Shown here: piece after piece, positions 28,292 to 33,192 of the stretch
Position numbering within the stretch: the stretch's first letter is position 1
Layout of the letters: each line of letters starts with the position of its first letter
The notes under the pieces: model-generated
Told to the model about the DNA's origin: nothing
Databases searched by the model: none
The model's input: the letters and a program-made list of their open reading frames with translations, nothing else
From: Paracoccaceae bacterium
GTDB taxonomy: Bacteria; Pseudomonadota; Alphaproteobacteria; Rhodobacterales; Rhodobacteraceae
Reading direction: 5' to 3'
Length of the DNA: 33,192 bases
Assembly: GCA_947371955.1 (NCBI GenBank)
Contig: CANBRQ010000025.1
Coordinates: 1 to 33,192 of the forward strand
Translations under genes and position numbers: made by a program

Positions 28292-29272
28292 ATGACGATC
28301 AAGAAAACCCTCATGCGGCTGGCATTGACCACCACCGCGCTGGCGTTCGGAGCCTCAATGGCCATGGCCGATGGCAAGTCGATTGCAGTGGTCGGCGGTA
28401 AGGCCGACGACCCGTTCTTTGCCAAGGTCAAGAAGGGCATCGACGACGGCACTCTGGTCGTCACGGCCCATGGCGGCACCGTCAACTATCTGATGTTGCA
28501 GAACTATGACAATCTCGGCGGTGACGCCGCCAACTTGGTGCGCACGGCGATCAGCCAAGGCGCTTCGGTCATCGCTGTGCCGGATTGGGTTCCGGACGCG
28601 CAAGACGAGGCGATCAAAGCCGCTCAAGCCGCTGGCATCCCGGTCATCCTGTACAACGCCGGTGGGGCGGACAAGGCCAAGGAACTCGGTGCCATCAACT
28701 ACATCGGCAACGAGGAATACACCGCAGGCCTCGCCGCTGGCGCCTATTACGCGACCCATGGCTTCAAGAACGTGATCTGCGTGAACACGGTTCCGGGCGC
28801 GCAAAACCTGGAAGATCGCTGCAAGGGCGTGGCGGATGGCGCCAAGAAGGAAGGCGGCGCCTCCACCCAGTTGCCGCTGCCCGCGTCGGCCTTCGGTGAC
28901 CCGACGGCGGTGGCCGAGGCGATCAAGGCAACGCTGCTGAAGGATACCACGATCAACGGCGCGGTCACGATTTCCGCCGCAGATGCCAACTCCGCCGCCA
29001 CCGGGATTGAACAGGCGGGCCTTACAGGCAAGGTCGCCTTGGCCTCGTTCGACATGGATGGCGCGGGTCTGGACCGGATCAAGGCGGGCACGCAACTGTT
29101 CGCCGTGGATCAGCAACCCTGGCTGCAAGGCTTCCTCGCCGTGACCATGGCGGATGCTTTCGTGAACTACGGGCTGTCGATCTCCAACGCTCCGGTGCTG
29201 ACCGGGCCGGGCATTGTAGATGCTGCCAACATCGACGCCACACTTGCCGGTGCCGGGGCTGGCTACCGCTAA
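28292..29272 (+). CDS. Sugar ABC transporter, periplasmic binding protein (RbsB/FrcB-like)
   Basis: 326 residues with the signal peptide MTIKKTLMRLALTTTALAFGASMAMA, so periplasmic. The ATG has GGGAGG at nine bases. The mature protein is of the Peripla_BP_4 sugar-binding type: KSIAVVGGKADDPFFAKVKKGIDDG, LVRTAISQGASVIAVPDWVPDAQDEAIKAAQAAGIPVILYNAGG, and VDQQPWLQGFLAV near the end, a common feature of ribose/fructose/autoinducer-2 type binders. First gene of a three-gene importer operon. The ligand cannot be read from sequence; context with a LacI repressor and a reductase suggests a sugar or polyol. Confidence 0.9.
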   Translation: MTIKKTLMRLALTTTALAFGASMAMADGKSIAVVGGKADDPFFAKVKKGIDDGTLVVTAHGGTVNYLMLQNYDNLGGDAANLVRTAISQGASVIAVPDWVPDAQDEAIKAAQAAGIPVILYNAGGADKAKELGAINYIGNEEYTAGLAAGAYYATHGFKNVICVNTVPGAQNLEDRCKGVADGAKKEGGASTQLPLPASAFGDPTAVAEAIKATLLKDTTINGAVTISAADANSAATGIEQAGLTGKVALASFDMDGAGLDRIKAGTQLFAVDQQPWLQGFLAVTMADAFVNYGLSISNAPVLTGPGIVDAANIDATLAGAGAGYR

Positions 29273-29287
29273 GCGCGACGCCTGAAG

Positions 29288-29310
29288 GGCCCGGGGTTAT
29301 ACTCCGGGCC
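29288..29310 (+). promoter_or_regulatory. Intercistronic hairpin between binding-protein and permease genes
   Basis: GGCCCGGGG (29288-29296), loop TTATA, CTCCGGGCC (29302-29310): a 9-bp stem with one G-U pair, 15 bases after the stop and 26 before the permease ATG. No T-run follows. It occupies the same position as the hairpin after oppA and probably protects the binding-protein message or trims downstream transcription. Confidence 0.7.
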
Positions 29311-29336
29311 AACTTTCCTCCCTTTCGGAGACCTCC

Positions 29337-30353
29337 ATGTCTGACCTTACCCCCCGCATCACGCTTGGCGGCTTGCTGCGCAGGCCCGAGACCGGGTCGT
29401 TCCTTGGCCTCGCCCTTGTCTTCATCTTCTTCTGGATCTTCGGCGGGGCCAAGTTTGCCTCGCTTTCAGGGGCGGCAAGCTGGCTGAACGTCGCGGCTTC
29501 GCTGGGCATCATTGCCATCCCGATTGGCTTGCTGATGATCGCCGGAGAGCTGGACATTTCCATCGGGTCCATGGTGCCCGCCGGGTCGATGACCTGCGCT
29601 ATCATCTCGGGCCATTTCGGCTTGCCGATTGCCTTCGGGGTGGGCGCGGCGCTGGCACTTGGCGCCTTGGTCGGGCTGGTGAATGGGCTGCTTGTGGTCC
29701 GTACAGCCGTGCCATCCTTCATCGTGACCTTGGGCACCCTCTTTGCCGTGGCGGGTCTGACGCTGGGCCTGTCGGTCATCGTCACGGGCACCACCAGCGT
29801 GAAGCTGCAAGCGGGGCCCGAGGCGAAGTTCCTGCTGGGCCACTTCATCGGCGCCGTCTATCAGGTCACCATCCTGTGGTGGATCGCCGCCGCCGCCTTC
29901 TGGGCCTTCGTTCTGCACTATTCCAAATATGGCAACTGGATCCTTGCCATGGGGGGCGACAAGGTATCCGCCCGCAACGCTGGCATCCCAACCGAGCGCG
30001 TCACCATCCTTCTCTTCATGTGCTCTGGCATGAGCGCGGCTTTTGTCGGCCTGTCACAGGCGATCCTCTACAACTCCGCCCAAGTCTCGGCCGGGCAAAG
30101 TTACATTTTCAACGCCATCATCTCGGTTGTGGTGGGCGGCGTGCTTTTGACCGGGGGATATGGGTCAATCTTCGGCATCGTGCTGGGCACCTTGACCTTC
30201 GCCGTGGTCAACCAAGGCATCTACTACACCGGCTTTGACGCCAACTGGGCCAGCCTGATCATCGGCGTCCTCCTTCTGCTCGCCGTTCTGATGAACAACA
30301 CCTTCCGCAAGATGGCGCTGTCCTATGCGCCGAAGAAAGGAGCCCGCACATGA
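29337..30353 (+). CDS. Sugar ABC transporter permease (RbsC/FrcC-like)
   Basis: 338-residue inner-membrane protein of the BPD_transp_2 family, with GGAG seven bases before the ATG. About eight to ten helices are visible, starting at SFLGLALVFIFFWIFGG. Conserved marks of the ribose-type permeases include GELDISIGSMVPAGSM, NGLLVVRTAVPSFIVTLGTLF and MGGDKVSARNAGIPTERVTILLFMCSGMSAAFVGL, with GGVLLTGGYGSIFGIVLGTL near the end. Its stop overlaps the ATPase start by four bases. It provides both halves of the channel as a homodimer in known relatives. Confidence 0.92.
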   Translation: MSDLTPRITLGGLLRRPETGSFLGLALVFIFFWIFGGAKFASLSGAASWLNVAASLGIIAIPIGLLMIAGELDISIGSMVPAGSMTCAIISGHFGLPIAFGVGAALALGALVGLVNGLLVVRTAVPSFIVTLGTLFAVAGLTLGLSVIVTGTTSVKLQAGPEAKFLLGHFIGAVYQVTILWWIAAAAFWAFVLHYSKYGNWILAMGGDKVSARNAGIPTERVTILLFMCSGMSAAFVGLSQAILYNSAQVSAGQSYIFNAIISVVVGGVLLTGGYGSIFGIVLGTLTFAVVNQGIYYTGFDANWASLIIGVLLLLAVLMNNTFRKMALSYAPKKGART

Positions 30354-31141
30354 CCGCTCCGATCCTGTCCCTCAAGGGCATCAACAAAAGCTTCGGCCCG
30401 ATCGACGTCCTGCACGACATCAACATCGAGGTTCAGGCGGGCGAAGTTCTCTGCCTTCTCGGCGACAACGGGGCCGGCAAATCCACCGTCATCCGCATCC
30501 TGTCCGGCGTGCACAAACCCACCTCGGGCGTCATGGCGATGGATGGGGTGCCCGTCAGCTTCGCCAACCCGCGTTCAGCGTCAGACCACGGCATTGCCAC
30601 CGTCCACCAGTTCGGTGGCACCTTCCCCCTGATGAGCATCGGCCGCAGCTTCTTTGTCGGACGCGAGCCCACAAAGGGCATCTGGCCCTTCAAGGTCTAT
30701 GACCGCAAAAAGGCCAATGAGATCGCGGTCAAAGCCGTGCGCGAATTCGGTATCACCCGTATCGACAATGGCGACCGTCTTGTCGGCGGCCTGTCCGGTG
30801 GAGAACGTCAGGCGCTGGCCATCGCCAGGGCCGTCCATTTCGGTGCCCGCGTGCTGATCCTTGACGAACCCACCGCCGCGCTTGGGGTGAAGGAAGCCGC
30901 CCACGTCCTGCGCATCGTGCTGGAGGCACGGCGGCGTGGCATCGCAGTGATCTTCATCACCCATCAGGTCACCCATGCCCTGACCGTCGGCGACCACTTC
31001 GCCGTGCTGATCCGGGGTGCCAAGGCAGCCGACTTCCGCAAGGGCGAGAAAAGCCGCGAGGAAATCACCGACCTCATGGCCGGGGGCGAGGCGATGGCGG
31101 AACTTGAGGCCGAAATCGCGGCCTTTGGCGAGGCCGGCTAA
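30350..31141 (+). CDS. Sugar ABC transporter ATP-binding protein, single-domain FrcA type
   Basis: 263 residues with one ABC domain only, unlike the two-domain RbsA/XylG proteins and like FrcA of the rhizobial fructose importer. Walker A is GDNGAGKST (about residues 38-46), the Q-loop is VHQFGGTFPLMSIGRSFFVGREP (Gln retained, surroundings unusual next to the YQDLA of relatives I recall), the signature LSGGERQALAIARA, Walker B LILDEPTAALG and the H-loop ITHQ. The Ala/Glu-rich C-terminus ends LEAEIAAFGEAG. It is cytoplasmic, bound to the permease encoded just upstream with a four-base overlap. Confidence 0.92.
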   Translation: MTAPILSLKGINKSFGPIDVLHDINIEVQAGEVLCLLGDNGAGKSTVIRILSGVHKPTSGVMAMDGVPVSFANPRSASDHGIATVHQFGGTFPLMSIGRSFFVGREPTKGIWPFKVYDRKKANEIAVKAVREFGITRIDNGDRLVGGLSGGERQALAIARAVHFGARVLILDEPTAALGVKEAAHVLRIVLEARRRGIAVIFITHQVTHALTVGDHFAVLIRGAKAADFRKGEKSREEITDLMAGGEAMAELEAEIAAFGEAG

Positions 31142-31218
31142 TTCTTCCGACGGGCGGGCGCCTCCCTCACCGCCCGGTGCCGCCGGATGCATCTCTCCAC
31201 TGCACGGGCGGCACACGG

Positions 31219-31249
31219 GGTCCGGGCCGGATAATCTCTGGCCCGGATC
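31219..31249 (+). terminator. Hairpin after the sugar importer operon
   Basis: TCCGGGCC (31221-31228) and GGCCCGGA (31240-31247), extended outward by a G-U and a G-C pair, around an 11-base loop. It lies about 80 bases after the ATPase stop and is followed by CACCCTTTGAC, with only a short T-run. Likely terminator of the operon, of moderate strength. Confidence 0.5.
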
Positions 31250-31295
31250 ACCCTTTGACATCTGGCGTGCAGCCTGACGCCGGGCTGACGCTTTC

Positions 31296-31361
31296 CTTTC
31301 AGGCTGCCAAACCCTGAAACAATTGAAACACGATTGCAGCCCTCTGAAATCATCCTGAAAC
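31296..31361 (+). repeat. Cluster of (C/T)TGAAA(C/T) heptamers upstream of the RTX gene
   Basis: CTGAAAC at 31314, TTGAAAC at 31323, CTGAAAT at 31344 and CTGAAAC at 31355, plus an inverted copy TTTCAG at 31296-31301. Spacings are 9, 21 and 11 bases, close to turns of the helix, as expected for a cooperatively bound regulator. The cluster ends about 68 bases before the RTX start. No known protein is assigned. Confidence 0.4.
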
Positions 31362-31428
31362 CTGGCAGGGCCAATTTCTTCTCAACAGCGGCGCACGGGG
31401 CGCACGCCGGATCGAATGGAGAAGCGAC

Positions 31429-33165
31429 ATGCCCGCCTACATGGGAACCGATGGCGACGACATCTACATTGGCAGCGATACCGAGGCAGATTATGTCTTT
31501 CTGGGCGACGGCGACGACACGGCCTTTACCTATGGCGGTCATGACAACGTCGTCTCGACGGGCGGTAACAACCATATCGACCTGGGGTCGGGCAATGACA
31601 CACTGCTTTCGGGCAGCGGCAGTGACACGATCGGCGGCGGTTCCGGTGATGATAACATCCAGGATACCGGCGGCGATATCTTCAGCGACCAGTACATCTA
31701 TCTGGCTGAAGGCAACGACAAGATCATTCTGGCGGGACGTGGTGAAACGCATATCTATGGCGGGTCGGGAAACGACACCTATGTCCTGTTGCGCTATAAC
31801 GGCGTCGAGGCCATCACCAAGGGCGCTGCGGATGCCGTGATCCATGAAGATGCCGGCGCTGATGGTGGCATCGACACGATTGAATTGTCGACAGGCTGGT
31901 CGGGCTTCGTCATGGCCGACAACGTCGAGAACCTGATCGCGAACAACCACAACGCCGAGGAAGACCGCATCACCTGGGACAACAAGCTCGACAATACGGT
32001 CCTTGGCGTCGATGTGACGGGAAATTCCAGCAACAACAACATCGTGGGATCCTTTGTCCGCGACATCCTGAAGGGCATGGGCGGCAATGACACTCTGGAT
32101 GCCTCGTTCGGCGAGGGCGACAAGCTCTATGGCGGCGAGGGCGACGACCGGCTGATCCTGAACTTTGCGCAGGCGGCCAAGATGTACGGCGGGGTGGGGG
32201 ACGATACCTATGTGCTGCAGTCGTGGACGTCAGCCGCCGCCGACAGCATCGTGGAATATTCCAACTCGGGTTCTGACACGATCGAAACGACCGGTGCCAG
32301 CGTGGACTTGACCCGTGCCAACCTTTACGCGATCGAAAACGTGACGCTGACCAGCGATAACACCGGCGCCGCCCGCACGATCACCGGCAATGCCCATTCG
32401 AACGTGATCCTCACCAGCCTTGGCAACGACACGGTCAGCGGGGCGGCCGGCGACGACCAGATCCGCACCTCCAACGGGATCGATTGGCTGGACGGCGGCG
32501 TGGGCAATGACACGCTGGACGCCGGCAACGATGCCGACCGGCTTCTCGGGGGGGCTGGCAATGACAGCCTTCTGGCCGGTGCGGGCGACGACTGGTCTTA
32601 TGGCGGCGACGGCGACGATGCTATCGACGCGGGCCTTGGTGTCGACTTTGTCTATGGCGGGGCGGGCAACGACAACATCTTCGGCCGCGGCGGCGACGAC
32701 TTCATCTTTGGCGAGGCCGGGAACGATATTTTGACCGGCGACGGCGGCAACGACCGGGTCTTCGGGGGTGATGGCAATGACAAGGTCTATGGCGGCGCGG
32801 GCAACGATCAGGTGCGCGGCGACGCCGGGATCGATCAGGTCTATGGCGGCGACGGGGCCGACCGGTTCATCTTCGCCACGCTCTCGGACGCGCCGACGAC
32901 AGGGATCGATCGCGTGATGGACTTCGTCAAGGGCACCGACAAGATCGACCTGTCGATCCTGGATGCCGACGGCACGCTTGCCGGCAATCAGGCCTTCCAT
33001 TTCAACGCCGTCCGGCCCTTCTTTGCCTCTGCGGGCGACCTCAACATCTCGGTCACCCTCGCGGGAACCATGGTTGAGGGCGACGTGAACGGCGATGGTT
33101 TCAGCGATTTCAGGTTCCTGGTCGTGGCGAACTACGCGCTTCAGGCGAGTGATTTCATCCTGTAA
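31429..33165 (+). CDS. RTX (haemolysin-type) calcium-binding protein with M10-like C-terminal secretion domain
   Basis: 578 residues, acidic, with GGAG seven bases before the ATG and no amino-terminal signal peptide, as expected for type I secretion. Scattered Ca-binding repeats occur at residues ~5-120 (GTDGDDIYIG, GSGNDTLLSG, GGSGNDTYVL) and 214-260. Residues 356-481 (32494-32871) are an almost unbroken array of about 14 nonapeptides of the form GGxGNDxxx, for example GGAGNDNIF, GRGGDDFIF and GGDGNDKVY. The C-terminal ~100 residues, from ADRFIFATLSDAP through MDFVKGTDKIDLSILDADG to the hydrophobic end ASDFIL, match the serralysin-type C-terminal domain and secretion signal. I see no enzyme domain. 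No type I secretion genes are in the window, so export must use a system encoded elsewhere. Confidence 0.92.
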   Translation: MPAYMGTDGDDIYIGSDTEADYVFLGDGDDTAFTYGGHDNVVSTGGNNHIDLGSGNDTLLSGSGSDTIGGGSGDDNIQDTGGDIFSDQYIYLAEGNDKIILAGRGETHIYGGSGNDTYVLLRYNGVEAITKGAADAVIHEDAGADGGIDTIELSTGWSGFVMADNVENLIANNHNAEEDRITWDNKLDNTVLGVDVTGNSSNNNIVGSFVRDILKGMGGNDTLDASFGEGDKLYGGEGDDRLILNFAQAAKMYGGVGDDTYVLQSWTSAAADSIVEYSNSGSDTIETTGASVDLTRANLYAIENVTLTSDNTGAARTITGNAHSNVILTSLGNDTVSGAAGDDQIRTSNGIDWLDGGVGNDTLDAGNDADRLLGGAGNDSLLAGAGDDWSYGGDGDDAIDAGLGVDFVYGGAGNDNIFGRGGDDFIFGEAGNDILTGDGGNDRVFGGDGNDKVYGGAGNDQVRGDAGIDQVYGGDGADRFIFATLSDAPTTGIDRVMDFVKGTDKIDLSILDADGTLAGNQAFHFNAVRPFFASAGDLNISVTLAGTMVEGDVNGDGFSDFRFLVVANYALQASDFIL

Positions 33166-33192
33166 CGCGGAAGGATCATTCGGCGATTGTTG

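Noticed and set aside
31442-32871. Possible tandem DNA repeat or CRISPR-like array in the RTX gene
   Set aside because: The periodicity is 27 bases in frame and encodes calcium-binding nonapeptides; repeats diverge at wobble positions and there are no spacers.

Overview
The window looks like a chromosomal segment of a GC-rich alphaproteobacterium, most probably of the Rhodobacter/Paracoccus group (Rhodobacterales). The basis is base composition, GlpSTPQUV-type glycerol transport genes, DUF1036 and DUF4242 proteins, a type I-secretion-style RTX protein and codon usage. I ran no search, so genus is not assigned. The contents are dominated by solute import: three ABC systems plus one extra permease pair, each with local enzymes or regulators.

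Layout. (1) 1-974: 3' end of a large LuxR-type (LAL) regulator and a small DUF4242 protein. (2) 975-1865: a stretch with no gene I can support. (3) 1866-7316: oppABCDF, a complete oligopeptide importer with a UUCG-capped hairpin between oppA and oppB. (4) 7624-8388: a short-chain dehydrogenase, convergent with (5) 8539-16218, a minus-strand glycerol/glycerol-3-phosphate operon (glpD-glpS-glpT-glpP-glpQ-glpU-glpV) whose inner genes overlap by 1-4 bases or nearly touch. It ends at a perfect 13-bp hairpin. (6) 16496-19002: divergent glpR followed by a second GlpP/GlpQ-like permease pair with no ATPase or binding protein of its own. (7) 19003-22760: a decayed zone with a long noncoding stretch and a Gly/Ala-rich gene broken by three frameshifts. 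(8) 22761-23891: a secreted DUF1036 protein. (9) 24149-28196: a creatininase-family protein and an aldo/keto reductase, a LacI-family repressor, and a divergent fatty-acid-hydroxylase-family membrane enzyme. (10) 28292-31141: an FrcBCA-like sugar ABC importer. (11) 31429-33165: a 578-aa RTX calcium-binding protein.

How the genes fit together. GlpV should capture the substrate outside the membrane, GlpP/GlpQ (with small GlpU) form the channel, GlpS/GlpT drive it, GlpD oxidises glycerol-3-phosphate, and GlpR controls the divergent promoters. Glycerol kinase is not in the window. The LacI-family repressor has two matching palindromes (TGATGG-N4-CCATCA). One overlaps its own predicted promoter and faces the divergent hydroxylase gene; the other lies at its own stop codon just upstream of the reductase-creatininase pair. 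This links these genes, and perhaps the neighbouring sugar importer, into one catabolic unit whose substrate I cannot name.

The most notable signals are these. GlpS and GlpT carry complementary losses of catalytic motifs (H-loop His in one, LSGGQ in the other), predicting one working and one degenerate ATP site in an importer. The second permease pair is orphaned. The LacI-family regulator has twin operators.
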